A stretch of DNA of 64,000 nt, taken from positions 13,632,812 to 13,696,811 of the forward strand of contig NC_083604.1 of NCBI RefSeq assembly GCF_029168945.1, written 5' to 3'. Positions 23,728-38,200 of this stretch are shown piece after piece. This DNA is from Cannabis sativa (Eukaryota; Streptophyta; Magnoliopsida; Rosales; Cannabaceae). The notes under the pieces are model-generated. The model made no database searches, was not told the DNA's origin, and saw only the letters and a list, made by a program, of their open reading frames with translations. The number at the start of each line of letters is the position of its first letter. Within the stretch, counting starts at the first letter, position 1. Both the position numbers and the translations under genes were made by a program.

Positions 23728-24775
23728 TGTATTGGCCAAAAATTGCACTAGGCCCAAATGCCCATTACGACCCAAATCAGAATTACAATCCTTCAAAACT
23801 AAGTAAGTAAATATAGCCCAAAATACATTGGGCTTTAGCTAAAATACAAGGCCCAAACGAACTGAGTAGTTACAAGACCAATCTAAGGCAAATGATATAA
23901 CTGAACCATAAGAATCGATCCTTCCTCCTGGAAAAGGGGAAGACCACTTCCCACGTTCATTCTTTAGAATGGGTGAATTTAACCATCACTCATCTCATCT
24001 TCACTCACTGAACACTCACCCAAGCATTCACGCAATACATTACTATTATTATTACCAGTCCTTCTCCATCACTCTACGGTGGAAATATACGTTTTCTATC
24101 TTCTTTATTTACATTCAGATATTCTTTATTTGAATTATTTACAGACTTGATTGGCGGAGTCCCTTCGGCTAGCACCATCCTGGTATCCCAAGGTCTTAAC
24201 GGTCCTTTTTCCTTTGTTCTACAAGTTGTCAGTGTCCGCGATCCTTCCATTTTGATCATTGTAGATTTTACCCTCTACAGGTATACAATGTAATTTCCTC
24301 AAAAATAAGGGTCTCTAAAGCCCATTGTTGTAGTAGTTTGTGCGATTTTTTCTATTATTTTATTGTAGTTTAATTGGACCTCCTTTCATGTAAAAGAAAA
24401 GCTCCCTAGCTCATTGTACACACTTTCCTTCCTCTCTACAAGGTCCGAGATTCTCTCTTTTCATACTTTCTCTCTTTAAAAATTGGAAAGTGAAAGATTC
24501 TCTCTTTTCATATTTTCTCTCTCTAAAAATTGGGAAGTTAAGCTATACACGTAGTTATTTATTTTTTTTTTTTTTAGTTCTCTTGTACGGCAATCAGCTT
24601 TTTGTGATATATAATAAAATTTCTGAGTAAACGTAGCTTCATTACCTTCGGAATAAAGGGAGTGAGCTACTATAATTATTGTATTTTTTTTTTTTTTAGT
24701 TTTTGTTCATATATTTATTGACCGCTACCGCTTATCAGTTAGTATGTAGTTGATCACTTTTCAGTGTCAACAAAC
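23722..24775 (-). mobile_element. Possible solo LTR, ~1.04 kb
   Basis: The segment 23728-24769 begins TGTATTGGCC and ends CAGTGTCA, and is flanked by the direct repeat ACAAAC (23722-23727 and 24770-24775). Read on the minus strand its first ~20 bases, TGACACTGAAAAGTGATCAA, match the start of the segment at 57440 (TGACGCTGAAAAGTGGTCAA). The flank is 6 bp rather than the usual 5, and no PBS or PPT is attached. Confidence 0.45.
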
Positions 24776-26758
24776 ACAAATATTTTTCAAATGTGGAGCC
24801 TCTTAAAGATGAAATAGCTCTATTAAGCAAAGATTAAAAAACAAATAAAATAGCTCTACTCTTTTAGTTTTCTTTCTTCTTCTCCATATTATGGTGAAGA
24901 AGTATATTTTAACTCTTGTGTTGTAGAAGTCTAATAAGTATGTGAAATTATATAATTTTCATAATGGGTGGAGAACACATGGCAGAAGAGAGAGTAGGAG
25001 ACAATCCCTTCCTGGTAATATATTTAGTAAATAATGTAATGATTAAAAATAGCCGCAAAAATTGACATTTATTTAGAAGGTAAGGAAGCCGAAAGCAGAA
25101 GCAGCAGCACAATACGTCTTGTCCAAGTCACTAAATACAAACAATTTGCCATTTTCATTCATTTCCATGAATTAATGCAAATTGCAAATTTTTGATCATA
25201 AAATGATGAAAAGGTGCAAGAGCCAAGTGGGAGTTCACGCCAGACCAAAATGAAGTTTCATATCCCTTTTGCCATTAACAACAACAATAACAATAATAAT
25301 TTTTTGATACTTTTCTTGTCGTTTTCTCTGATGATCTTTTACTTTTGGATCTTCTTTTAACTGAAACTTTGTTCGACAATTGCTTACTACTGATTTAGCA
25401 TGCGTAATCCTTTTCGTGTACTACACTACACCAATTCTCAAATCGATTCTTTTGCTTATAAAGTATTTATTTATTTTTTTTTAAAGTGAAAATTTGGCCA
25501 ATCTAATCGTCTTTTATAAATAATAATTCAAGTGTTTTAGTGTAAAAACTCGATTCTGTCTATTTTATTGTTGTTGTTGTCACGCACACACATAATAATG
25601 TTAATAATGAAAGTGAAATCGATGCCATGATTTCTGTATCTTAAAGTAAACATATGCCAATGCCACTTCTAAAAGTTGATTTATCATTTCACTACCCATG
25701 CACATCTCTTCATTACTTTTCATTAATACAAATAGTATATAATTTTGATTAAATGAAATCCCTTACTCCATTTTACTTATCTTCATGTTTTCCAATTTTA
25801 ATTAATATATATCGTATATAATTTTGTGCACAATTTAATTGAAATATATCTTTAGTATTGGTTGAAAAGTAGGAGTGAAATTTGGGTAATTAAGTATAAA
25901 TAAGCAAATATTCCATTATTCGTTTGACATATACTCCTCTATATGCAATGCAATCTTATATGATTTGACGACGTACGACTAAGATTGAGATGTCGATGAT
26001 GATATGATATGATTCTTTGCAGGAATTTTTTAACAGAATTATTCATTACGATTAGGACATTTATTCATAATTATAAGGGAAAAAATTATGAAAACGAGCG
26101 TGCATATATATCACTAATTTGAACCTATTTGTTTTTCTTTCAAGACCAAAATCGTCCAATGAATATGCTTTTGGACTATATATAAATAAGAATCTCATTT
26201 TTAGTTACTTAAAATAAGCTAAAAATGATTGGTTTAGTGAGTTTTAGCTTTTTGTATATATTCAATTTGCAAATCTCCACCCCTTATCGCTACTTTATTT
26301 TGAGCAAATATTTTATTTTACTTTTTGTATTTGATTTACTTAATGAAGTGACACTTTCCAAACAAACTCAAACTAGTCTTCTTCTTCTTCTATTTTCTTT
26401 TTTAAAAAATTTAAAAAATATATATTTTGAATATCAAAATTAAACTTAAACTCGCTTAGTTATTAAAAGAATATAAATTTTGAATTTATATATAATCTTT
26501 GGTAATTCAAGAAAATAAAATTATATAACCTCATTTGAAAAGGAAAAAAAAAACATAAAGAAAGAGAGGATATAAATATGGTTGGATGAGTTCATTTTTT
26601 GAAGACACACTTCCCATTTTAGTTAAGATTTGTAATTAAATAGTGTGGTCGAAGATGTTCTAATTAGGTGTGTTATCAGTATTTCTAGATGCCTGCTACA
26701 TGGCAATCTTGGAAGGGTGCCATTTTGAACTATCTGCAATTAGTATGTACTTTCCACT
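24776..26758. other. AT-rich intergenic region
   Basis: About 2 kb with no credible ORF, RNA gene or transposon terminus on either strand. Short AT-rich and poly-T stretches only. Confidence 0.5.
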
Positions 26759-28074
26759 TGTTGTGGTAATTTGCACACGCAAGTGCACGTATCATGACAA
26801 GTGGTAAACTCACCAAGAGTGAGGTCGATCCCACAAGAATTGTAGTTAAGTACGTTAAAATTAAACTTTTACTTTTATTTGGTTGAATAAAAAATTAAAA
26901 AAAGGATTAAAACTAGAATATAAAAACAGTGCAAGAATAAGCAATTAACTAATAAGGAAATTAACAGTTAATAAAAACAAGGGCTTTGACTTCAATTGTT
27001 TCTATTGATTATGGCTTAATATGATTATATCTCTATTATCAATTTCTATGCAATAACAGGTTTATTAAGGTAATTTATAGTCTTCTCAGATATATAAATC
27101 TCAATCACATGCAAACTTTCTACTCTCATGATAAATTTAACATGCAACAGGCATTAAACACAGAAACCCTGTAAGCTATCTAAACTATACAGGTACTCTT
27201 GTCCTATATCGAAATTCAGTTCTACTTCACTGTAGCATAATCGACACTCACTTCTCAAATCTCGTATCGAAATTATAAAACAGTTAATTAATGGCCAGAC
27301 AATTAAAAGTAATTAAGCACGAATGAAATAGAATACATAGAAATTATGGAAAAAATAAATCATATTAAAACCATAAAACAATGTCAAACAACATCCATCT
27401 AAACCCTAATCAAGTGTTTAGCTACACATGCTCATGGAAGCAAAATCACACATATTAACTTTAAGAAAGAGAAGAAGATAGAGAATAAAATAATGTTGAA
27501 AACCCTCTGCAGAATGCCTCCAGTATTGACTTTTGTCTCTGAAATTCGTACTCATTTTTCCCTTCTAAATTGCTTCTTCCAAAACTATTGAACTCCACTT
27601 CTTTTATAGCCAAAAAATTATAAAATAAAATAAAAATCGCTGAAAAAGAAAATCTATTCTGCTTAGGATTAGAAGGGGTGGTGAGTTTTCTACTGCATTG
27701 ACTGATAGTATTTTGGCCATAACTCTCTTGATATTGCTTGAAATTAGACGATTCAAGATGTTCTGGAAAGATAAAAGAGAGATCTAGAACTTTCATGTTT
27801 TGACTTTTTCTAAAATCTAATTAGAAGATAGTCGAATTCAGGCTTGAAGTTTTAGCTTTATTTTCTTCCACAATTTTTTCTATTTTATATATCATCTTTT
27901 TGTGAGATTTTTTATCTTTTCTTCATCTTATTCCTTTGATATTTTCTAATATTTTTTTATTTTCAATATGTAAAAATAAAAAATAAAAAGCGTAGAATTG
28001 CTCCAAACAAGAGTAGAACTAAATTAAAAATATACTAAACTTAATCTAAAATCAATACTAAAAATAACCTAACA
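26759..28074 (-). mobile_element. LTR-like repeat, unclassified family, copy 2
   Basis: A 1316 bp unit running (+ strand) from TGTTGTGGTAATTTGC to ATAACCTAACA. It is an inverted, diverged copy of 21682-23024. It contains CACCAAGAGTGAGGTCGATC near its left end, a sequence block I recall from other plant repeats. No matching TSD was found. Confidence 0.5.
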
Positions 28075-28699
28075 TTGGCCAGCCAGCCCTATTCTTAAGG
28101 TCTGGCTGGCACATGAAACCTCATTGGTCGACTAGGGTGTGGTTCGGCCAGTGTTCCCTTGTTGTCTATTTCCTGCTTGCTTGATCTTATTTGACTGCTT
28201 GGAACCCTTGACAATTGGCATGTCGTGCAAGGTGACTTTGTTCACCCATTGATAAGTTGTATTCTACATGGCCTTAGCTTTGCCTATGTGGACATGCCGT
28301 GTCAAGTGGGCAAAAATTGGGATGACATTTTCCCCAAGTCCTTGTGTGAACATCTGTATAGATAAGGACTTTTCAACTCTAGCCTTAACTGGGCAGATAT
28401 GCCTAGTTAGATATTTGACTCTTCAGATGACTCATCTTTATGATCATTATGGGGATTTAAGTTTTGGCTGCACACTTTCCTATTTTTGAATTGTTGGTCT
28501 TCTTTGACTTTGCATGGTTATTTTTATGGAGAAATAACCACCCATTAAGTTTTTTGGGGGAAAAATGTTTCAGAACCTATATAAGGTTCAATTTTCCTTC
28601 ATTTTCATTTCACTTCATCCTCACACTATCTCTCTCTCCTTCGAACTCTTTGTAAGAAAAAGAGAAAAAAGCCTTATCATCTTCCTCCTCAAACCCGAT
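28075..28699 (+). other. Older repeat sequence interrupted by the Gypsy insertion (left part)
   Basis: This segment and 43345-44448 become contiguous if the Gypsy element and one TSD copy are removed. It ends in a CT-rich leader-like stretch (CTATCTCTCTCTCC, 28627-28640), as in the R-U5 region of some plant LTRs. The family is not recognised. Confidence 0.4.
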
Positions 28700-30397
28700 T
28701 GTAAAACCCTAACTAACTTAGGCGTATTACGTGATTTTTAAACGTACTGTGCAGCTCGTTGCTAATCAACGAGGTTTATGGAAAAACGTGATTAATTAAA
28801 ATTTTGCTTTTTAATTAAACTTATAAAACAATATTACAAAAGACTCGGGATCCCGATTATAAAATTATTTACAAAAAGTTTTAACTGTTTAACTGTTACA
28901 TAAAATAAAGGTCGTCTAACGACCAGTTACAAAAATCAGCCTTGCTGTCCCGAGGATCGTACGCTCCAGGCCTAACCGCCCCGACATGTACAATCTCATA
29001 AGCTCGCTCACGGTCCATCAACTTTAGCCTTGCCTTTACCTACACATAAACGTAAACTGTGAGTCGACAGACTCAGTAAGAAAAGCATAATAATACTCAT
29101 ACATAATTCTAACTGCCGTGTCCAACACGATACTGAGTCCCGCTACTGCCATGTCCAACATGGTACTGAGCCACTACTGCCATGTCCAACATGGTACTGA
29201 GTTTTGAACGTTCACAGGGACGGTACTATTGACAAGTATCCTCCTGATCGGTCAAATCGGTCATACTCCGGCTGCTGGTCATACTCCAGCCTGTACCGAC
29301 GGGATAGGTCAATAGCACGGAACCACCAACCAAATGTCAGCCTGATCGGTCGAACCGGTCATACTCCGGCTGCTGGTCATACTCCAGCCTGTACCGACGT
29401 GACAGGGTTGGATGGTTCGAAGCCTATAAACATAACTAATGTAATCTAACAGGCTTCCTACATGCACGCTAAACATGTAATCTACATATGCATACTGTTA
29501 TACTAATCTTACCTGGATTCCGATTTCAGGTGTGTCGGTCAACCTGACTGGAACTGAAGCTGAGTGGCGGATTACTGGCTCCTAAACCATAAAAATCACA
29601 ACGCTATAAGTGACACGCTAAATCACTTCCCGGGGACTTAAACTAGGAACTAAAAGTTTCCCTATCGATAAAAAGCATGGCAATACCCCTTAAAACATAA
29701 AAACGAGGAAAAACACGGGTTCTGAAAAATCCCCAACCGGTAGACCGGTTGCCCAACTGGAATTCCGGTTCTGGGAAATTCAGGACCCCCATCCGGAATT
29801 CCGGTTGCACAACCGGAATTCCGGTTCCTCGCAGGAATTTTTCAAAAATTCCTAACTCAACCAAATCAAACCCAATTTATTCCAAACCTTCCAGACCTGC
29901 TCTAAATACCCCAAAGAACAAATCTAAGGCATCAAACTAACCTAGAATTCACAAATACACAACTTGCCATTAAAGCTCAAGCTTTGAGTTCTAAACTCAA
30001 ACTTGAGCAAATCCCACAAACATGCAATAAAACCTGATTAATTATACTTAAATAAGCATGAATAAGCTTCTGAAAACAAGCAAGAACAACAGCAACAACA
30101 TAGTAACAGATTACACAACATTCCTTCATAAATCATAACTTTTGCATAGAAACTTAAAGCTTTGCACAACCTATCTAACATGCTTTCAAAATCACTTAAA
30201 CAACCCTAATCTAACAAGCTTAAACTCAGAAACAACAACCAGATTTCAGCAGCAACAACAACAAATAATCAAGCATGCATTTCATCAATTTTCATAAAAA
30301 TCTCAAGAAAACAAACTAGAAAAAGCTAGACAAGAATTACCTCAATTAAGAACACACTAACTAGCTGAAAATCACTTGAAAATGAAGAGGAAAAATC
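28700..30397 (-). repeat. Left LTR of the Gypsy element, outer part
   Basis: Contains three ~30-bp units around ATGTCCAACATGGTACTGAG (29110-29205), two ~98-bp units starting near 29246 and 29344 (GGTCATACTCCGGCTGCTGG), and the palindromic CCGGAATTCCGG cluster at 29735-29826. The first 400 bp parallel the LTR end at 15306. Confidence 0.8.
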
Positions 30398-32288
30398 TGT
30401 TGGAAATTTATTTTACCAGGATCTTAGATCTACTCACAAGTATGTTTATTAACATCCTAAATATGAACTTTCTAAAACGATGAAATAAACACATATAAAG
30501 TTTAAGAAACCTTACATTGGGTGCAGCGGAATATAATGACTCCTTCCGTTCAGATATCTAGCCCTTGATTCCTTTCTCGTAGCAGCATTATCAATATCCG
30601 AACCTCGGATCTCTTCTCTCGAATCTTTGATGCTGAAACTCCTTTGCTGATGATCTTTCTTCACGATCTTCCTCACTATGATTGAGGTATCACTTGATGT
30701 GTGTGGGCACTACTGTAATCACTAAGGATTTCGAAATTCTCAAGAGGGAAGAGAAGAAGTGACAGCTAAAGATAGGGAGAGAAGGCTCGTGGTTTTTCTC
30801 TCGAAGGAAAAATAGAAAATTTAAGTGTAAATTTCCTGAAGCCTTCACTATCTATTTATAGCATTCCACTAGGGTTAGGTTTGAATTATTTGGCATTAAA
30901 ATAATGAAAAAATCAGTTTAAATTTCCTACAAAAGTGGCTGGCCCTACACTTAGTGGATTGGGCCTTGCTTTTTGCAATTTTGCAATTTTAACACCTTTT
31001 GTATCTGATTTTCTCAAAAATACCAATTTCCTAATTCAACCATTTAAATGCCAATTCTAACTATTTAATAACTATAAATAATTATTAAATAATATTGTCA
31101 TTTATCATATTTATTAATTGAACCATACAAAGTATCATAATTAACAAATATGCCCCTATAAACTCTTTCTTTACAATTTCGCCCTTACTTAGTGAAAATT
31201 TCACAAATAGACATAGTCTAATTTGTGAATTATAATTGATTAATCAAAACCAATTACATGAGTCTTACAAGCAATATTATCTCAACTAGTGGGGGGACCA
31301 TGGGTCTATATAACCGAGCTTCCAATAAGTAGATCAAGAATTTAGCACTAAAATTCACTAACTTATTAATTCTTCGTTGAATCCACGCATAGAACTCGAA
31401 TTGCACTCTCAAGATATAGAATGCTCTATATGTTCCACCATATAGACACATCATTAGTTATCCATTGTTATAATCCTAATGTGATCGATGATCCTCTATA
31501 TGAATGATCTACACCGTAAAGGGATTAAATTACCGTTACACCCTACAATGTATTTATTCCTTAAAACACTTGACCCCGTATAAATGATATTTCACTAATG
31601 TGAAATGAGTACTCCACCATTTATGTTCGTTTGGTCAAGCTCGAAGGAGATCATCCTTTGCTTACTATTCGCCGTATTTAAGCTATAGATTCCATGTTTA
31701 TGCTAGCGCTCCCACTCAATTGCACTACCGTGTTCCCAAAATGTACGTATCACCCCGACCTAAAAGTAGGCTTAACTAACAAATCAAAGAACACGAATAG
31801 CCTTTCAAGATCGAGCCTAATCATATCAGTGATTAAGATCATTTGATCTAAAGATCAACTTAGGCGATATTGACTTGAATAGATATTACGTAAGTTTAAT
31901 AAATCTAAGTCAAAGTTCAATATCTGGCCCTTCCGATGCATACTCCATGCATCCAACCCGAGCTTTACTTTAACCAATGCTCGGAAAGAACATAGTATTT
32001 CTCCAAATACAAGTAAACTCTGTTGTAGATTATCATATCGCAAAACCCTATGTCCGATAAATCTTAGGAAACTTTATTCACATAGTCATGTTTACTTTCC
32101 AATGTGTTGACGACACAATAAACAAGATCAAGTATGTGAAAAGGGTTTCGTATGAATTTATACATATGTACATATAATCATGAAATAAATCATGTGAACC
32201 ATGCAACATTAAATGTTATTTCGATCTATATTAATAAACAAATCGATTATATTGAAATGAGTTTTATTTAGTGGCATAAAACCCAACA
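30398..32288 (-). repeat. 3' LTR of the 10.1 kb Copia-type element
   Basis: Runs TGTTGGAAATTT to AAACCCAACA. It differs from the partner LTR at several dozen places, many of them at CTG or CAG in the partner. Confidence 0.92.
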
Positions 32289-35107
32289 AACTCCCACTTG
32301 CACTAATATAAAACAAAAAGTGCGTTTCAAATAATCTCAACACCTTGATATGCAAATCAAGTGTAGTAGTAGTAAACTCCTCGTAATAGGATCTGAAAGG
32401 TTGAATTAACCACAACCTTTTCTCCACTATTACTCTTCCTTAATCACAAAATCATTGATAATGTGAAATTCCTCTCTATATGTCTACTCTCTCGGGATAC
32501 CGGATTCTATATCTTTGGCAACTACTTTTGGTTAATCAGAAATTAACACTAGTAGTTTAAGGCAATTTGGAATGATGCCAAAGATGTATGTAACTTTCCT
32601 TAGACTCGAATAAGTACCTTTCCTGCCTTTAACATTCAAATACCCTCTCCTGTAGACCTGTAGACTTCGCATAGGTTTTTACACTTCTCCAAAATCACTA
32701 TTCCACCCCCGTAGTAACCACCATCTTATCGTAAATATTTACTAGCACATAGGCAAATTTCAAAATTCGATGTGGTGTAGTCTAAGAGTTTTAAACACAC
32801 TCTTATAGACTAACATATAGTTCCTCTTCTTAATCTTAGGATTTACTCGATTGTCTTCCAATGTTCTTCTCCCGGATTAATCCGATACCTACTCATTACT
32901 CCCACTCAACAACAGGTGTCCGGTCTAAGGTATACAAAAGCATATCTAAGACCTCTCATCGTTGATATAAGAAATTCTATCATGGCTTTATCTTTTCTGG
33001 AATAGTTAAGACTTTTCCTTAGATAAATAAAATCAATACCTAAGAAGTTGAGAAGCTTCTATAGATTGCCATTAGAAAGAAATGCAGCCAAAGATCTTAC
33101 TAAAGTAAGTTGCTTGCATTAGAGTAAGTAATTACTGTGTATACCACAAGCCATAGGTTTAGATAAACTCAAACCTATAATACTAGGAACAGGAAGTTTT
33201 GTTAAGTCCATTGAATGGACTTATTAACTAAAATTTCCTTTTATGTCCTTGTAATAGAAAACTTTAGGTTACTCCATGTGAATGGATTAAACCATAGTTC
33301 TATTGGCTTTCTTCTTAGTTTCTTATCTTGACAATCCATTACTTGTTTAAACTCACAATGGATTTTAATCACTAGTATCTCCCAAGTCATAAGAAGGTGA
33401 GTTCCTAGAAACTCTCCCACTACGACAAGGTACCGTGAATTATGTCAAAGAAAATTAAATGGTATTGATCTCTTCGGTTGTGACAAGACAACAGAGGCAG
33501 TGGGATCATCATATGTTATATAAGATGATAGAACACTTTTGGAATCAAGAAAAATATCTCCTTTATTTACTACTTGTTTTCAGACTTAGTCATTATCTTA
33601 GAAAAGTAGTATTTGTTTGAACAAACACTTTCTTATCTATTGACAATGGGATGGTCCACCCCTAATCACTTAAAATAGCTAAGAAACCATGGTTAACAGT
33701 TCTAGCTTTTCTTAAGATTTTGATTAGGTCATCCATGAATCTAGTAATGATTTACATTAAGTATACAACCATTACATCATTCTGAAATTGTATTACCATA
33801 GAAGGATTTAGGCAACGACTAAGAATCAATCATCAACATGCAACTCGAAATTTCGGGGAGGTAAGTTTGGATATAATTCAAAAATCAATTTAATGATCTT
33901 TGAACCGCATATCTACTAACTATTTCTCCACCCCTATCGCCCGCAAGATCTTTAACCACTTACCTTAATGGTTTTAACCATTGCTAGAAATTAATGAAAT
34001 TTTTAATATTTCAAATTTCTTTGCATAAGGTATAATCTAGAGTTATCGTTTTAAGAATACAACGAAAAACTCATATCCACCCCTGAATGTACATTCATCT
34101 GCGAATGAATGAACTACTTTCAGCGGATATAGGCATATTAACTCTTTGCGCAGATTGATCTTGTCAAATCCATTATGAACAAGATACAAATGCCATAGAT
34201 AAAAAAAATGTGGTAAAGTGTCTATTGATGACATAGGTTTAGTTACATCAAAGAGTTCTTAGAATACCGCAAGTGGATCCCGGTCACGTATCACCTAACT
34301 CATATTCCATACGCTTTAATCCATTAATAGAAGATGGATATAAACACTTGAGAAAGTGTAACTGTAATGTATTCTGGAATTAGAAATATAAGAAAATTTC
34401 TATTTGGAATCTAAAATTAAAGTCAAAGACTTAAATTTATACCAAATATAATGAGTAATTCTATCTTGGACCAAACACTACTAATACAAACTCTAAGTCA
34501 GATTTGCCCATACAAGTAGGAGATTTCTAAGATTGAGGATTTATATCAATTGGGAATAGAATTTCGGGGTTATAATCATATGCGTCATTTAATTTCTTAA
34601 GAGAAAATATAATGACATGAAATGATTCATAGACCATTCATCCAATGATATATATGAAAGCTAATTCGAAATGAATAAGCTAAGAGGAATTAGGATAATT
34701 TCGTTTAAAATAAGAATCCAACGATGCTTCGATTAGCGAAAGTCAAAGTAATCTTATTTATATAATCTTCTTGTTTTATATCGTAAAAATACTAGTCTAA
34801 GGTGTCATCAATTGATGAACAGCTAGATGTCGCATATACAATATTTATCTTTCGAGATCTAACACTATTATGTATGTCTAATGGTGAAAATCCACTAGGG
34901 ATTTATCTCATTAGATAAACAAGCCAAGTTAGACCAACAATGAAGATTCGAAATTAAACTACAACTTAATAACAGAAAATAACATGGTTCAATATAAATT
35001 CATACACAATTCAGAAATTATAAACATATAGTAAGTAGGAATGACAAGTGAAAATACTAAAACTTACAATCCTAAATAATTTCCAAGGTTTTCAACAAAC
35101 TGATACA

Positions 35108-35245
35108 GTGTCCCGTTTAGGCGAGAGTCAAAGCATCATCCATTGAATAGAGTTGTCAGCTCATCTAAAATGATAACCATTCTAGCAACCTTTTATTCGA
35201 TCAAGATTGGAATTCAGCGTTGTCCCGTTTAGGCGAGAGTCAAGG
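35108..35245. repeat. Pair of ~22-bp direct repeats inside the Copia-type element
   Basis: TCCCGTTTAGGCGAGAGTCA occurs at 35111 and again at 35223, spaced 112 bp, in otherwise unrelated AT-rich sequence. Confidence 0.85.
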
Positions 35246-38200
35246 CAATTCTATCTTATGAGCTTCCACCATTGTTTCATAATTTGCAAGTCAAGTATGG
35301 TCGCCACCATTAGGGTGATCCATACCATACAAAACACTTACAAACTACTTATCATGCGAGGTTAAACGGTGCGAAATTGCTAATGAACGTTCCTCCATTA
35401 GGGAGGATTACTCACTAAAACAAACGCGGTGTAAAACCCACAATGGAGATCGAATATCTTAATAATAATCAAGCTCATTATTTAAAGTGAGTTGTATTTT
35501 TTTTTTATTCTCTTTATTTATTCTATTTATTTTAAATATATATTTATTTAATTAAAATTTCCAATTTAGAATGAAAAATTCTAAATATAAATTTTAATTT
35601 AATATTTATAAATTTTACTTAGATGGATATGAAAATAACATGAATTATTTCCATCTTAGTAATAATTTCCAATAAATATTTAGAAAAAATATTTAAGTTG
35701 TTACAAAATTAATTAATTTACAACTCAAATTTAATTTTCTATAAATATATATTGCATTTCGAAAAATTAAAGTATATAAGAATACAATTTTCGAAAAATG
35801 CATATTAAAATAAAAAATAAATCCTGGAAAAATTATTCTAATTTAATGTTGGCCCAAAATTAATTAATAAAATTAATTTACAACAAAAAAATATAATTTT
35901 CCTATTTAATTAAATATATAAGAAAAATTTCAAATATTTAAGTAGATGATGAAAATCAACTTAAATATTAATTTTCTATTTAATTAAATACACTAGAAAA
36001 ATACTTCAAGCAAAAATATCATCTATCTAGATTTTCCTTCGACTAATTAATTCAATTTCTAATAATATACTTTAATTCAATTTATTTTAAATTAATCAAT
36101 AAATGAAAAAATCATTGATTTAAGTTGATCCAAGAATTAATTAAAATAATTAATTTACAACTTAATCTATTTTTCAAGATAAAATTCGAAATTCTAGCAT
36201 TTAAGAAATGCAATTTCGAAAATTGATTAATAAAATAAAGAAAAAATATATTTTGAAAATTATTTAAATTTAGTTGAAAAATTAAATTTCAACTAAAAAT
36301 AATTTTCTATTTAATTAAATGTCATGAAAAAGAAATATTTAAGTATGATGATAAAATCAACTTAGATATTTAATTTTCAAATTAATTAAATGTATTAAAT
36401 TCAAGAAATAAATAATTAAGTGTAGAGAAGACTTAATTATTAATCTCTAGTTTAATACTAGGAAAAATATACTTAAAATAAATTGTACCAAAATTAATTA
36501 TTTAAATAATTAATTTCACAATTTATAATATTTTCCTATTTAATATTAGAAATAATAAGTGCTAAAATAACTATCTAAAATATCTTATTTGACTAAGTAT
36601 CTTTTCCACAAAATTTGAAAAATATCTAATTTAAGTTGTACTAGAAAAATCTAGAACTTAAATATTTTCAAATTTAAATTTAATTAAATATCAAAAATTA
36701 AGTTGTAACCACTTAATTTGAAAATATTCCATTTTAAGTTAATATTTGAAAAGATATTAACTTAAAAAAAAATATCTAAAGAATCTTAATAACCAATGCC
36801 TAAAATTCCTCAACTTAATTTTGAAATTTTGAATTCAAAAGATATTCGGATTTAAGTTGGTTAGTTGAAGATAACTAAATATCAACTTAAATAGGAATAT
36901 TTAATGAAAAATTTAAATTAAGTTCCGTAAAAGAATTCGATGGTTATAATTCTATATTTAATTAAATACAAGAAAATACATATAGTTTAGCTTAGAATAT
37001 AAAATTCCTTAAACTATATTTTTCTTAAATTAATTTCAAAATAAATGAAATTAATTATGTTGCTAATCAATTTTATTAGGTTAAACTAGTTTAATTAACC
37101 TAGTACTACCATTCAAATCAGTGCAAATGGGCCTTCACAATCGGGGTGGCTCGTGTGAGGGGTGCCGGGCTCAAGCATGTCGTACCCACTTCTATGGCTC
37201 CCAACTCTCACACAAGGCCCAAAAGAGAGGAATTTAACCTTAATAAGAACAACTGTTATTAATTGAATAAGCCCAAAACTAAATGGGCCTAAATAAAATC
37301 TATCAATGACTATGACATTTTATTTAGCAACATTAACCTATATGCATCTATAATAAAATTAAACACATGTGCTCACACAGCACACTTTGGATGGGTCCTA
37401 TCATGTTGCTAGGTCATACACAGTATGAAAGAAGATTGTAAAATTTATCGTTACAAATTATTAACTTGACTATGGAGCCATCGTATCATTGATTCGGCAA
37501 AAAGTAACCATGGCTATTTGCAATCAAGTAATAATAGGTTTTAAAAACTTACACATCAGCTAAAACACATACTCCCGCAACAAGGTTACGGATAGTTGGA
37601 TGTAGGATTTATTTAATTTTAAATTAAATATTTAATTTCAAAAATAATTAATTAAATAAAAAAATAATTTTTCTAAAAATTTAAAAAAAAATTTGAAAAA
37701 TTCGAAATTTTTTTTTTTTTAAAAAATTAAAATTTAAAATTAAACCTACAATTTTTGAAAAATTAGGTTTCAACCAACCTAAATATCATTTCAAAAAAAA
37801 AATTTGCTAACTACTTTTAAATTTTAAATGTTATTTTATAAATAAAAATTAAATAAAAAATTAGAAAAGATAAATAAATATCTTTTCAGATTTTAAATTT
37901 AATTTAAATAAATAAAATAACAAAATTTAAAAAAATTAGCAAAATATCTTATATCATTTAAAAATTACATAATTATAAATATCTTATTTTTAAATTTAAA
38001 ATAAGATAAGATATAATCAAATTTTAAAATAAGATAGATTTTTAAGCAAAAAGATAAATACTAATTCTATTCGAATTCAAATTACACTAATATCTTGAAT
38101 TAATTTAAAAAAAATTAAATTAATTCAAAATGATAATTAGAATTGAATTAGGAATAGTAATAGTATATATACAAAACCATACAAAAAATTCGAAGTTAAT

